From assembly GCF_013394915.1 (NCBI RefSeq), contig NZ_CP056771.1:372001-436000 (forward strand): 64,000 bases of DNA, given 5' to 3'. The DNA comes from Buchnera aphidicola (Aphis gossypii). GTDB lineage: Bacteria > Pseudomonadota > Gammaproteobacteria > Enterobacterales > Enterobacteriaceae. This document shows, one piece after another, positions 51,158 through 61,594 of this stretch (the first letter of the stretch is position 1; each line of letters opens with the position of its first letter). The notes under the pieces are model-generated. The model had not been told where the DNA came from. It ran no database searches and saw only the letters and a list, made by a program, of their open reading frames with translations. The position numbers were made by a program, and so were the translations under genes.

Positions 51158-51463
51158 ATATAATTCTTTTGAAAAGGTAATTATTTAAATAGTAATTGAA
51201 TATTTGCATATATTATTTTATTTTCACCTATAGCTGTTTATTTTTTAAAAAAGAAGTTTTCTAAAAAATATATTAATTATAAATAATTATGAAAATTTTT
51301 AATAAAGTAGAACTTTCTACTAAAATGTACAGTATAAAATATATATTTTATATTGAAAAAAAATATATTTTACTTCTTATAAATCAGTAGAAAGTTCTAA
51401 ACTTTACTTTTTATATAAAAATTTTTTCAAAAAATTTATTTAAAAAAATTACTTAACGTAAAA
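51158..51463. other. Convergent hinT/porin spacer with a large nested inverted repeat
   Basis: A 306-bp A/T-rich gap between two convergent genes. Apart from the inverted repeat at 51304-51405, which is listed separately, I see no gene, tRNA or other site. Confidence 0.6.
51304..51405. repeat. Nested inverted repeat, probable bidirectional terminator
   Basis: Outer arms 51308-51321 and 51386-51399 are perfectly complementary over 14 bp; AAAG (51304-51307) and CTTT (51402-51405) extend this after a 2-base bulge. The 64-base loop holds a perfect 20-base palindrome (51333-51352). The left arm region can also fold on itself (AGTAGA with TCTACT, 51306-51321), so alternative structures compete. 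The site lies between convergent genes. Confidence 0.65.
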
Positions 51464-52570
51464 TTAAAATTGGTAAACTAATCCAGCACCAATAATATTA
51501 TCTGTAGAAATTTTATTTGTTTTAATAAAATCATTTTCTTTTAACAAATTAATTTTATAATTCATATATGTTGAAATATTTTTATTAAACTCATAACGAG
51601 TAGAAATGTTAATTTGTTTAGCTAGACCTAGTTCACTTTTTTTAGAACTATGCATATTATAACCTTTAGAATCTAGATAACTTAAAGAAGGACGAAATCC
51701 AGATTTAAAAGTATATTCCGCGATGGCTTCAATATTTTGCGTTTCATTTATATAACTACTGCCATGAATGTTATGAGGTGTTAAATTTCTTGCAGCACCA
51801 TAAAAAGCAGCAACATATATATTATTAGCATCATATTTAAAACCTAGTCCATACGAATTAACAGATTCATTCATTAAACTTTTACCTGTTGAAGAATGAG
51901 TTCTTTTAGATGTAAAACAGGATCCGATAGCAGTTAATCCTGAATCACTTTCATATTTTAAAGACGCACCCCAACCTGAATTATTTTTTTGACTTGGATG
52001 TCTATTTTTAGTTGCATCTTGATATTGTAATGCAAAACTAATACCATCAATTAAACCAAAAAAATTATCATTTCTATAAGTTAACAAGCTTCCATTTCTA
52101 CCTACCATATAATTATCATTATATGCAAAAACACTATTATTTATAATATATGGAGCACGATTAATCAAAGACTCGACGTCATGAATAACACCATAATTTC
52201 TACCATAATCTATGGATCCTAAATTGCCATATTTCAAACCAGCATATCCTAAACGTATAGTATTATTTTGTTGTTGATTCATTAATTCTTCAGGCATAAA
52301 AAAATCAGTTTTATATTCAATTTTTGCATAACTAGAAAGTTTATTAGTAATATTAACTTTCCCAGATAACCCTAAAACAGCATTAGTGTTATCTTCCTTG
52401 GATGTAATTTTAGTAGATAAAAAACTATTAGAAAATTCATGATTAGGGTTTATAATTCCATATAACTCTAACTTATTACCATTTTTGTTAAAAATTTCCG
52501 CGGCTTTAACTGCACTGCTAGTCGCAAATAATATCGGTATTAAAATTGATAAAGATTTTTTTTTGTTCAT
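51464..52570 (-). CDS. ompF: General porin (OmpF/OmpC family)
   Basis: Trimeric 16-strand outer-membrane channel for small solutes. The 368 residues have a signal peptide (about 1-23, ending VKAAEI), then NKLELYGIINPNHEF, equivalent to the NKVDLYGK start of enteric porins. GNLGSIDYGRNYGVIHDVES and SFALQYQDATKNR are family segments, and the C-terminus ends in aromatic Phe (GLVYQF), the assembly signal. OmpF and OmpC cannot be told apart at this divergence; position next to asnS, as E. coli ompF-asnS-pncB, favours ompF. Confidence 0.93.
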   Translation of the reverse strand: MNKKKSLSILIPILFATSSAVKAAEIFNKNGNKLELYGIINPNHEFSNSFLSTKITSKEDNTNAVLGLSGKVNITNKLSSYAKIEYKTDFFMPEELMNQQQNNTIRLGYAGLKYGNLGSIDYGRNYGVIHDVESLINRAPYIINNSVFAYNDNYMVGRNGSLLTYRNDNFFGLIDGISFALQYQDATKNRHPSQKNNSGWGASLKYESDSGLTAIGSCFTSKRTHSSTGKSLMNESVNSYGLGFKYDANNIYVAAFYGAARNLTPHNIHGSSYINETQNIEAIAEYTFKSGFRPSLSYLDSKGYNMHSSKKSELGLAKQINISTRYEFNKNISTYMNYKINLLKENDFIKTNKISTDNIIGAGLVYQF

Positions 52571-52640
52571 ATTTTTTAAATTACCTTGTTAGTAAATATA
52601 AATTAAACAATTATAAAAATAATTTGATATAAAAATTTAT

Positions 52641-54041
52641 TTAAAAACGAGAGCTTTTGACAGTACGAGGAAATGGTATTATGTCTCTTACATTAGATAC
52701 TCCAGTAATATAAGAAATAAATCGTTCAAAACCCATACCAAAACCTGAATGTTGAACAGTTCCATAACGCCTCAGATCTCGATACCACCAATACTCTTCT
52801 TTTTTAAGACCTAACTCTAATAAACGTAAATCTAATATTTCAATACGTTCTTCACGTTGAGATCCACCTATTAATTCACCAATACCTGGTACTAAGAGAT
52901 CCATTGCAGCAACAGTTTTTTTGTCATCGTTTAGCCTCATATAAAATGCTTTTAATTCTTTTGGATAATCAGTTATTATTACAGGTCTTTTAAAGTGTTT
53001 CTCAACAAGAAAACGTTCATGTTCAGAATTTAGATCAGTTCCTGGATAAATGATTTTATCAAATTTATTTTGAGAATTTATTAAAATATTTATAGCTTCA
53101 GTGTACTTTATACGTATAAAATCTAATGATAAGAACTGTTCAAGACGATTAATTATATCACTATCGATATAATTTTTAAGAAATTTAATATCTGTCATAC
53201 AGTCTTTTAAAACATATTTACAAATATGCTTCAACATTTCTTCAGAGAATTTAGATATTTCATCTAAATTTAAAAAAGATGATTCAATTTCTAACATCCA
53301 AAATTCTGCTAAATGACGAACAGTATTTGAATTTTCAGCTCTAAAAGTGGGTCCAAAAGTATATACTTTAGACATGGAGCAAGCATATGCTTCTAAGTTA
53401 AGCTGTCCCGAAACAGTTAAAAAAGACTCTTTTCCAAAAAAGTCTTTTTTAAAATCAACGGAGCCATTATCTTTTTTAGGAATATTTTTCATATTTAATG
53501 TTGAAACATTAAACATTTCCCCAGCACCTTCAGTGTTTAAATTAGTAATAATAGGTGTCGGAATCCAATAATATCCTTTTTTATTTAAAAATTGATGTAA
53601 TAATTGAAATACATAGTTTCGTATTCTTACTATGACCCCAATTAAATTTGTTCTACCGCGCAAGTGTGCTACTTCTCGTAAATATTCTAAACTATGTTTT
53701 TTAGAAGAAATTGGATAAGTATCTGGATTTTCTATCCATCCTAATACTTGAACTTCTGTGGCTTTGATTTCATATTCTTGTTTTCTACCGGGAGACAAAA
53801 CAAGATTGCCTTTAATTAATATAGAGCATCCAATAGTCAAACGAATTATTTCTTTATCATAGTTATATAAAGTATTATTAGCAATAACTTGTATAGAATG
53901 AAAGCATGATCCATCATATACTGTAATAAAAGAAAACCCAGATTTTGAACTTCTACGACTCTTAACCCATCCACATATACTAATTGCATCATTTAACATA
54001 GTATCATTTTTATATATTTTTGATATTGATACTGTATTCAT
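52641..54041 (-). CDS. asnS: Asparaginyl-tRNA synthetase
   Basis: Class IIb synthetase for tRNA-Asn. The 466 residues equal E. coli. N-terminal OB domain with CGWVKSRRSSKSGFSFITVYDGS; class II motifs follow: TPIITNLNTEGAGEMF, SGQLNLEAYACSMSKVYTFGPTFRAENSNT (motif 2), ELIGGSQREERI, and motif 3 GFGMGFERFISYITG ending in RDIIPFPR. It lies between pncB and the porin on the same strand, the E. coli order. Confidence 0.97.
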   Translation of the reverse strand: MNTVSISKIYKNDTMLNDAISICGWVKSRRSSKSGFSFITVYDGSCFHSIQVIANNTLYNYDKEIIRLTIGCSILIKGNLVLSPGRKQEYEIKATEVQVLGWIENPDTYPISSKKHSLEYLREVAHLRGRTNLIGVIVRIRNYVFQLLHQFLNKKGYYWIPTPIITNLNTEGAGEMFNVSTLNMKNIPKKDNGSVDFKKDFFGKESFLTVSGQLNLEAYACSMSKVYTFGPTFRAENSNTVRHLAEFWMLEIESSFLNLDEISKFSEEMLKHICKYVLKDCMTDIKFLKNYIDSDIINRLEQFLSLDFIRIKYTEAINILINSQNKFDKIIYPGTDLNSEHERFLVEKHFKRPVIITDYPKELKAFYMRLNDDKKTVAAMDLLVPGIGELIGGSQREERIEILDLRLLELGLKKEEYWWYRDLRRYGTVQHSGFGMGFERFISYITGVSNVRDIIPFPRTVKSSRF

Positions 54042-54110
54042 AATTTTTTCCTTTATACTTCATCTCTTAAATAATATTTTTAGAAACAAATTTAATCAAA
54101 ATCATTAATA

Positions 54111-55313
54111 TTATTTTATATTTTTTAAAGGCAAATCAAATGCTTTAAACAACGATTGCATAAACGATTTATCTAAACAAAACATTTTACCAGGACTATC
54201 AGATATTTTTGCTACAGGTTTCCCATTACATTTAACTAGCTTGATTACAATATTTAATGGTTTTACATGTGGAATATCACAAGTTAATTTTGTTCCAATA
54301 CCAAATATAATATTAATTTTCTTATTAAATTTTTTATATAAAGTTATAATTTTTTTAAAATTTAAATTATCCGAAAATAATAAAGTCTTACTAGAAGGAT
54401 CAATGCCTAAACTTTGATAATGGTTTAAAGCTTTTTTAGCCCATTGTATTGGATCGCCTGAATCATGTCTCATTCCTTGATAAGATTTAGATAAAAATAA
54501 ATTAAAATCGCGTAAAAAAGAATCCATTGTAATGCAATCTGTTAAAGCAATTCCTAGATGTTTTTTATATTGACACAACCATATTTTTAAAGCTAACGAT
54601 TGACTATATTTTAAATTAGAACTAATTTGCTGGTGTGCTTGAAACCATTCATGTGCTTGAGTGCCTACTGGAGATAATTTTAAAACACGAGAGATATGAT
54701 AGTTACTGGATCCAACTAAAAAAGGAAATTGTTGCTTCAATCTTTTTACAATAGAATATTGTACATTATACGAAAATCTGCGTCTTGTCCCAAAATCAAT
54801 AATTTTTAAACGAGATAAATCTAAATTTTTAGTATAGTTAAAAAATTTTTTTAATTTTAAGTTTAAATAATCTACCGCAATGTTTGGTGTTACTTCAGGA
54901 TAATTATTTTTGTGAAAAATCTCACTAATTAAAGACAAAATAGGGACTTCCCATAAAATTACTTCTTTCCATAACCCAGCAATTCGAATGCGCAATTGAC
55001 CATAATAATTATTTACTTTGACTTGAGTTATATTATATCGAAAATTTTTTAACCAATGTAAATATTCTTTTTTAAAGAATGGAAACGAATTCATATATAG
55101 ATATTCTTCATGACTTAGAGATAAAGATTCCATCATATTAATTTGATCTAGTAAAGCATGTGAATAAGACCCTAGTATATTAGGACCTCTGCAAATAAAT
55201 TCTGCAACAACATCAACATTTTTATAGAAAAAAAACACTGCTTGTTGCATATGAAGTTTATATGCGTCATTATCGAGTAATGTTTTTACTATTGGATAAT
55301 TATATTTTTTCAT
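54111..55313 (-). CDS. pncB: Nicotinate phosphoribosyltransferase
   Basis: Makes nicotinate mononucleotide from nicotinate and PRPP with ATP, a salvage entry to NAD that depends on an outside nicotinate supply. The 400 residues equal E. coli. [15 protein letters not shown] at the N-terminus, [14 protein letters not shown], the autophosphorylated His in [12 protein letters not shown] and [15 protein letters not shown] are conserved. It diverges from pyrD. Confidence 0.96.
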   Translation of the reverse strand: MKKYNYPIVKTLLDNDAYKLHMQQAVFFFYKNVDVVAEFICRGPNILGSYSHALLDQINMMESLSLSHEEYLYMNSFPFFKKEYLHWLKNFRYNITQVKVNNYYGQLRIRIAGLWKEVILWEVPILSLISEIFHKNNYPEVTPNIAVDYLNLKLKKFFNYTKNLDLSRLKIIDFGTRRRFSYNVQYSIVKRLKQQFPFLVGSSNYHISRVLKLSPVGTQAHEWFQAHQQISSNLKYSQSLALKIWLCQYKKHLGIALTDCITMDSFLRDFNLFLSKSYQGMRHDSGDPIQWAKKALNHYQSLGIDPSSKTLLFSDNLNFKKIITLYKKFNKKINIIFGIGTKLTCDIPHVKPLNIVIKLVKCNGKPVAKISDSPGKMFCLDKSFMQSLFKAFDLPLKNIK

Positions 55314-55573
55314 AGTATATCTATTTTAGAGTACTTTTTTTGTATTATGTTAATTACTATATAATTTTTAATATTAAATTATTTATAAAATTCATATAAA
55401 AATATAGCATAAATAAGAAAGTTATCAATTTTGAAACATCTACTTATTATAGCTTAATAATAATGTAAAAATTTTAATGTTGATTAGAATTATAATAAAA
55501 CAATTATATTTTTTAAAATTAAAAAAATATTTGAAAAATACATATTTTATGTAGCAATTAAAAAGGAATTATA

Positions 55574-56586
55574 ATGTTTTACTATTTAATACGTAAACTT
55601 TTATTTTTAATAGATCCTGAAAAATCGCATACATTAATGTTAAAATGTCTCAACCTTAAACACATAAAAATATTAATAAATTTATTTTTAAAACCCATTC
55701 CATCAGTTCCGATTAAATGTATGGGATTAAAATTTCCTAATAAAGTTGGTTTGGCTGCTGGAATGGATAAAAATGGTGAATATATAGACTTTTTTTCTAA
55801 ACTAGGCTTTGGTTTTATTGAATTAGGAACAGTTACTTTATTGCCTCAAACAGGAAACTTAAAACCAAGAATGTTTCGAATAATTCAATCAGAAGCAATT
55901 ATTAATAATATGGGATTCAATAATCTTGGTATAGAAAATCTTATCTATAATATCAAAAAATCAACATTTAAAGGGATAATCGGAGTTAATATAGGAAAGA
56001 ATAAAAATACTTCTATTAATAATGCAATCAACGACTATTTAATATGTATAGAAAAAATATATTGTTATACTCACTATATAACTATTAATATTTCTTCTCC
56101 CAATACAAAAAATCTAAGAAAGTTACAATATGGAGCATTATTTGAAAATTTACTAAAAAATATTAAAATAAAACAAGAGGAAATGCATAAAAAATATTCT
56201 AAATATGTACCAATAGCTATTAAAATTTCACCAGATTTATTAAAAAATGAAATAATTTATATTGCCAAACAGTTAATTAAATTTAATATAGATGCAGTTA
56301 TCGCAACTAATACAACTACCAATCATTTTTCTATATATAAAAAAATAAAAGGTAAAAAAATTAAAGGAGGTCTCAGTGGCTTACCTTTACAAAAAAAAAG
56401 TAATGATGTAGTTTCAATATTACATCAACAACTTAAAAAAAAATTCCTATAATTGGAGTAGGTGGAATTAATTCTTTAAATGCAGCAAAAGAAAAAATAA
56501 ATTTAGGAGCTGATTTAATACAAATATATTCTGGGCTTATATATCACGGCCCAAAATTTATTAGAAATATAATTAAAAAATTATAA
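55574..56586 (+). pseudogene. pyrD: Dihydroorotate dehydrogenase, frameshifted in an A9 tract
   Basis: Class 2 quinone-linked enzyme that oxidises dihydroorotate at the inner membrane. The first frame runs to a stop at 56450-56452 (292 residues): [10 protein letters not shown], the catalytic Ser in [11 protein letters not shown] and ATNTTTNH are intact. The last part of the protein continues in the next frame from about 56443 to the TAA at 56584-56586, with [16 protein letters not shown] and [15 protein letters not shown], the conserved FMN-phosphate and C-terminal region. One extra A in the A9 run (56435-56443) restores a 337-residue protein (E. coli 336). It may be a recent lesion, a sequencing error, or a gene rescued by polymerase slippage. 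Confidence 0.9.
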
Positions 56587-56705
56587 AATATTTCATATTT
56601 ATAAAAATTTTGATTTAAAAAATAAACAGTATTAATTATTTTAAATCAAATATTTAAAAAATATATTTTCGAAAATAATTTACATTATAAAACATAAAAA
56701 AGATT

Positions 56706-58802
56706 ATGAACTATTTATATGCAAGCACAAATTTAGGATGTGAAAAATTATTAAAAAACGAACTTATTTTTTTAGGAGCAAAAAATTTACATATTATTAA
56801 AGGAGGTATTTATTATGAAGGTGAGGATTTACTATTATACCGAAGTTTAATATGGAGTCGAATTGCTTCTAAGATTTATATATGTATTAAAAAATTTATT
56901 ATTAATAGTAATCATGATTTATATACTAATACTTATCAGATTGATTGGGATAAAATTTTATATTTCAACAATACATTTTTAGTAAAATTTAAAGGAAACA
57001 ACGATATTATTAAAAATAGTTTATTTGGAGCGTTAACTATAAAAAATGCAATTTTAGATCAATTTTATGAAAAATATTCTATATATCCTAATATTAATCT
57101 TATTAATCCTGATATTAGTGTTCAAGCATTATTAACTAACAACAGAATAAATATTATGTTAAATTTATCTGGTAATTCTTTAAGTCAAAGAGGTTACCGA
57201 AAATTTTCAAATATTACATCATTAAAAGAAAACTTAAGCGCAGCAATTGTATTAAGTTCCGCATGGAAAAAAAATATTCCTTTAATAGACCCTATGTGTG
57301 GTTCTGGGACTTTTTTAATTGAAGCAGCTATGATTTACTCTAACAGAGCGCCAGGATTAAAAAGAAATAAGTGGGGTTTTCAATTTTGGAAAGGATATAA
57401 CAATTTTTTATGGAATGAAGTTCTTAATGAAGCAAATAAAAAATTTGAAATGAGCATAAAAAAATGTCATAAAAATTTATTTATTGGATTTGATTATAAT
57501 CAAAAAATTATAGAACAAGCAAAAGAAAATGCATTTAATGCAAACGTATTAGAAATTATTCAATTTTCAAAATCTAATTTAAATAACATTACCAACCCAT
57601 ACAAAAATAAAGAAATGGGAGTATTATTAAGTAATCCACCGTATGAAGAAAAAGAAAATACTGAAAGCGAGCTAGTAGCATTATATATTCAAATTAGTTT
57701 TATGTTTGAAAAACATTTTAAAAATTGGAAACTATCAATATTTACTGCATCAGAATTTTTGTCAAGTTTTTTACAAATACAAGCTTATGAAACATTTTCT
57801 TTTAAAAGTGGTTCATTAAACTGCTTTTTAAAAAATTATAAAATATTGTCAGAAAGACTAAATCATAAAAACAAAGAATATGAAAACAGATTAAAAAAGA
57901 ATATTAAAAAATTAAAAAAATGGAATGACTGGAAAAAAATAGACTGTTTTCGCATATATGATCAAGATATACCAAGTTATAAAATTGTTGTAGATATGTA
58001 CAAAAATTGGTTAGTAATTCAAGAATATCAAGCTCCAAAAGAAATAAACATACATGATTCTTATAAAAGATTATGTCATGCAATTTATTATACAAAAGAA
58101 ATATTATCTATTCCAATTAATAATATAGTATTTAAAACAAGAAAAAAACAAAAAAAAAAATTACAATATCAAAAACTTTTTAATAGCAAAAAATTTTTTA
58201 TAATCCAAGAATATCATGCAAAACTATTAGTAAATTTATTTGATTATGTAGATACTGGATTATTTTTAGAGCATCGACGTGTAAGAAAGCTTATAAGTAC
58301 AATGTCATACGGTAAAGATTTTTTAAATTTATTTGCATATACCGGTAGTGCAACTGTTTTTGCCGGATTAGGAGGTGCCAAAAGTACAACTACTATCGAT
58401 ATATCTAATACATATATACAATGGTCTATGAGAAACATGTCAATTAACAATATCATTGGAATACAACATTCTTTTATTCAATCAAACTGTTTGGAATGGA
58501 TTAGATCAACTTATCAAAAATTTGATTTAATATTTATTAATCCACCAACTTTCTCAAATTCAAAAAAAATGAAACAAGTTTTTGAATTGAAAAAAGATTA
58601 TCTTGACTTATTAAATATTTTAAAAAAAAATTTACGAGAAAATGGCTATATTATTTTTTCAAGTTCTACAAACAATTTTAAATTAAATTTTGATAAAATC
58701 CATCAAATGAAACTATATGTGAAAAATATTACTCATTTAGTGCAATCAAAAGATTTTTTAAATAAAAAATATTACTCCTGGCTAATACAACATATACAAT
58801 GA
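56706..58802 (+). CDS. rlmL: Bifunctional 23S rRNA methyltransferase RlmKL
   Basis: Makes m2G2445 (RlmL half) and m7G2069 (RlmK half) in 23S rRNA in E. coli. The 698 residues (E. coli 702) comprise an N-terminal THUMP domain (about 45-155), a first methyltransferase domain with DPMCGSGTFLIEAAM and LLSNPPYEE, and a second with FLNLFAYTGSATVFAGLGGA and FINPPTFSNS. Both catalytic units look intact. An in-frame A11 run at 58150-58160 is the longest homopolymer noted in a coding region here. Followed by uup, as in E. coli. Confidence 0.95.
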   Translation: MNYLYASTNLGCEKLLKNELIFLGAKNLHIIKGGIYYEGEDLLLYRSLIWSRIASKIYICIKKFIINSNHDLYTNTYQIDWDKILYFNNTFLVKFKGNNDIIKNSLFGALTIKNAILDQFYEKYSIYPNINLINPDISVQALLTNNRINIMLNLSGNSLSQRGYRKFSNITSLKENLSAAIVLSSAWKKNIPLIDPMCGSGTFLIEAAMIYSNRAPGLKRNKWGFQFWKGYNNFLWNEVLNEANKKFEMSIKKCHKNLFIGFDYNQKIIEQAKENAFNANVLEIIQFSKSNLNNITNPYKNKEMGVLLSNPPYEEKENTESELVALYIQISFMFEKHFKNWKLSIFTASEFLSSFLQIQAYETFSFKSGSLNCFLKNYKILSERLNHKNKEYENRLKKNIKKLKKWNDWKKIDCFRIYDQDIPSYKIVVDMYKNWLVIQEYQAPKEINIHDSYKRLCHAIYYTKEILSIPINNIVFKTRKKQKKKLQYQKLFNSKKFFIIQEYHAKLLVNLFDYVDTGLFLEHRRVRKLISTMSYGKDFLNLFAYTGSATVFAGLGGAKSTTTIDISNTYIQWSMRNMSINNIIGIQHSFIQSNCLEWIRSTYQKFDLIFINPPTFSNSKKMKQVFELKKDYLDLLNILKKNLRENGYIIFSSSTNNFKLNFDKIHQMKLYVKNITHLVQSKDFLNKKYYSWLIQHIQ

Positions 58803-58820
58803 ATTTTAAATGAGAAAACT

Positions 58821-60593
58821 ATGAATTTCATTAGCATAAAAGATGCTTCTTTATCATTTAGCAATTTAGAAATACTAAAAAATACTTCTTTTTATTTAAA
58901 TAAAAATGAACGTGTTTGTTTAACTGGAAAAAATGGAGCGGGAAAGTCAACTTTATTAAAAGTCATTAATAAAAAACAAGATTTAGATTCGGGTTTTGTT
59001 ATCTATAGAAAAAATATTAAAATATCATATTTATCTCAAAAAAATTTAGATCATTTTAATATTTCAATTTTCGAATTTATTAAAAAAAAATTTAAAAAAA
59101 TTAATCCTTATGAGATTCTAAAAATAGAAAAAATCATTGAAATATTAGATCTTAAAAAAAATACTTTACTTTCAGAATTATCTGGTGGATCATTAAGAAA
59201 AATTGCATTAGGCGCTGCATTAGTACATGAACCTGATATATTACTATTGGATGAACCCACTAATCACCTGGATATCAATACAGTAAGATGGTTAGAAAAT
59301 TTTTTAAAAAAATTTTCTGGAAGTATTGTATTTATATCACATGATAGATTTTTTATTGACAATATATGCACAAGAATCGTTAATCTTGATCGAGGGAAAC
59401 TCACATCATTTCCAGGGGATTATAAAAAATTTGTTATATTAAAAAATAAAAATTATGAAATCGAAAAAATTCAAAAAAAGTTGTTTGATCAAAAATTAGA
59501 AAAAGAAGAAATTTGGATTAAACAGGGAATTAAAGCACGAAGCACAAGAAATGAAGGTAGAGTCAAGAATTTAGAAAAGTTAAGGAAAGAAAATGAAAAT
59601 TATAAAAAAATAGAAAAATTTGAAAATATTTTAATTAATGAAATCAAAGATTATTCGGGAAAAATAATGTTTGATTTAAAAAATATAAATTTTTGCATAG
59701 AAAACAGAAATATTATTCAAAATTTTTCTTCAACAATACGATATGGTGATAAAATAGGATTCATTGGAAATAGTGGTTCCGGTAAGAGTACTATGATAAA
59801 AATACTGATAGGAGAAAATAAAGTTCAAACAGGATATTTTTATGCAAATAAAAAGCTAAAAATCGGATATTTTGATCAAAATCGAACAATATTAAATCCT
59901 AAAAAATCTATTTTAGATAATATTAATGAAGGACAAAATAAAATAGTAATCAATGGGAAAGAACAATATTTAATAGGATACTTAAAAAAATTTTTGTTTC
60001 AACCATATGAATTACAACGATTAGTAAAAACTTTATCCGGCGGAGAATGCAATAGATTGCTTTTAGCTAAATTATTTTTAAAAAAAAATAACATATTAAT
60101 TCTTGATGAACCTACAAATGATTTAGATTTAGATACATTAAAATTATTAGAGAAAATTATTATTCAATATTCTGGAACTGTTTTGATAGTAAGTCATGAT
60201 AGAAAATTTATTCAAAATACAGTCAATAAATATTGGATATTCAAAGGAGATGGATTTATCACTAAACACTTAGGTATATATAATGACTTAATAGATAAAC
60301 AAATCAAAAAAGATAAAAGTAAAAAAAATATACATATATTAAATAAAAAATTAAAATCACCAAGTAAAAATAAGCTAAAAAATGAAACAGAAAAAATATT
60401 AAATCAAATCGAAAAAATAGAAAAAAATATTAAAATTCTACAAAATAAAATAAATCAACCTGAATTTTTTAAGAAAAATTTTATCAATCAATTACCTGTA
60501 TTAAAAGAGTTAAATTTAGAAGAAAAAAAATTAGAAAAAAAAATAACATATTGGGAAAATTTAGAAAAAAATATAAATAATTTAAATAATTAA
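58821..60593 (+). CDS. uup: ABC-F ATPase Uup
   Basis: Cytosolic ATPase with two nucleotide-binding domains and no membrane part; ABC-F proteins act on the ribosome, and Uup also affects excision of mobile elements in E. coli. The 590 residues (E. coli 635) show NBD1 GKNGAGKST, LSGGSLRKIALGAAL, LLLDEPTNHLD and NBD2 GNSGSGKST, LSGGECNRLLLAKL, LILDEPTNDLD, with the linker helices between (about 215-285). The C-terminal coiled coil (about 520-590, Lys/Glu/Asn-rich) is retained but shortened. It starts 18 bases after rlmL. Confidence 0.95.
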   Translation: MNFISIKDASLSFSNLEILKNTSFYLNKNERVCLTGKNGAGKSTLLKVINKKQDLDSGFVIYRKNIKISYLSQKNLDHFNISIFEFIKKKFKKINPYEILKIEKIIEILDLKKNTLLSELSGGSLRKIALGAALVHEPDILLLDEPTNHLDINTVRWLENFLKKFSGSIVFISHDRFFIDNICTRIVNLDRGKLTSFPGDYKKFVILKNKNYEIEKIQKKLFDQKLEKEEIWIKQGIKARSTRNEGRVKNLEKLRKENENYKKIEKFENILINEIKDYSGKIMFDLKNINFCIENRNIIQNFSSTIRYGDKIGFIGNSGSGKSTMIKILIGENKVQTGYFYANKKLKIGYFDQNRTILNPKKSILDNINEGQNKIVINGKEQYLIGYLKKFLFQPYELQRLVKTLSGGECNRLLLAKLFLKKNNILILDEPTNDLDLDTLKLLEKIIIQYSGTVLIVSHDRKFIQNTVNKYWIFKGDGFITKHLGIYNDLIDKQIKKDKSKKNIHILNKKLKSPSKNKLKNETEKILNQIEKIEKNIKILQNKINQPEFFKKNFINQLPVLKELNLEEKKLEKKITYWENLEKNINNLNN

Positions 60594-60611
60594 TTTAAAA
60601 TTAAATATTAT

Positions 60612-61565
60612 TTATCTTAATGAAATATTATATCTTTTCATACAGTTAAAAGAGCAACAATTTCTAAAATTGATTTCACAGTTATGACATTGAATAAATA
60701 ATAGATGACATAAATTAAAAGCACAATTTACATAATTATCTGAAGGCTTATTGCATTGCTTACAAAGAGATAAAACATCTTCTGATATCTTTTCACTCAT
60801 TCGATTATCAAATACAAAGTTTTTTCCTTTAAATAAAATAGGTAATCTATTTTTTTTCGCTTGGTTCACATACCCAATAATTCCACCTTTTATATGATAA
60901 ACGTTCTTAAAACCATTAAAGATCATCCAAGATGTCGCTTTTTCACAGCGAATTCCACCTGTACAATACATTACTATATTTTTATCTTTAGCATAACTCA
61001 TAGTTTTTATTACATTTTTTAACTGTTCTCGAAAAGTGTTGCTTTTAATTTCTATAGCATTAGGAAATCGACCTATTTTGTATTCGTAAGAATTTCTCAT
61101 ATCAATAAATATGATTTCTTTATTTTTCAGCATTAAATTAACTTTTTCTGCATTAATATATATTCCAACATTTTTAAATTTAAATAAAGGATCCTGAATG
61201 CCATCATTTACAATCTTTTTTTTAACCTTTACAGAAAAAACCCAAAATGCATATACATTATTCAAATGAAATGTTTTGTTAATATGTAAATTATTTAGTT
61301 CTGGATCAAATTGATATAAAAACTTTTTAAAATTCGAATACATATAAATAGGGATACTAATTTGAGCATTTATTCCTTCATAAGCGATATACACTCTACC
61401 TAATATTTGATATTTCAGAAAATTTTTATAAATTTGATCTCTATAACTTTTGGGATCTTGAACATAAAAATATTTGTAAAATGAAAGAATCAAACGCGGT
61501 TCTTTTTTCAAAAAAATATCATTTCTTAATGCTTTTTTAGAACTATAATTATGTAAAATTGACAT
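60612..61565 (-). CDS. trhO: tRNA uridine-34 hydroxylase TrhO (YceA), rhodanese family
   Basis: In E. coli makes 5-hydroxyuridine at tRNA position 34 in an oxygen-dependent way. The 317 residues (E. coli 350) have an N-terminal acylphosphatase-like part (GRVYIAYEGINAQISI), a rhodanese domain with the active Cys in MYCTGGIRCEKATSWM, and a C-terminal Cys-rich stretch (about 265-312) with CxxC pairs (CKQC, CHNC). It is convergent with uup with 18 bp between the stops, leaving no room for two terminators. Confidence 0.93.
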   Translation of the reverse strand: MSILHNYSSKKALRNDIFLKKEPRLILSFYKYFYVQDPKSYRDQIYKNFLKYQILGRVYIAYEGINAQISIPIYMYSNFKKFLYQFDPELNNLHINKTFHLNNVYAFWVFSVKVKKKIVNDGIQDPLFKFKNVGIYINAEKVNLMLKNKEIIFIDMRNSYEYKIGRFPNAIEIKSNTFREQLKNVIKTMSYAKDKNIVMYCTGGIRCEKATSWMIFNGFKNVYHIKGGIIGYVNQAKKNRLPILFKGKNFVFDNRMSEKISEDVLSLCKQCNKPSDNYVNCAFNLCHLLFIQCHNCEINFRNCCSFNCMKRYNISLR

Positions 61566-61594
61566 AATAAACCTATACTATTTAGAAATAAATC

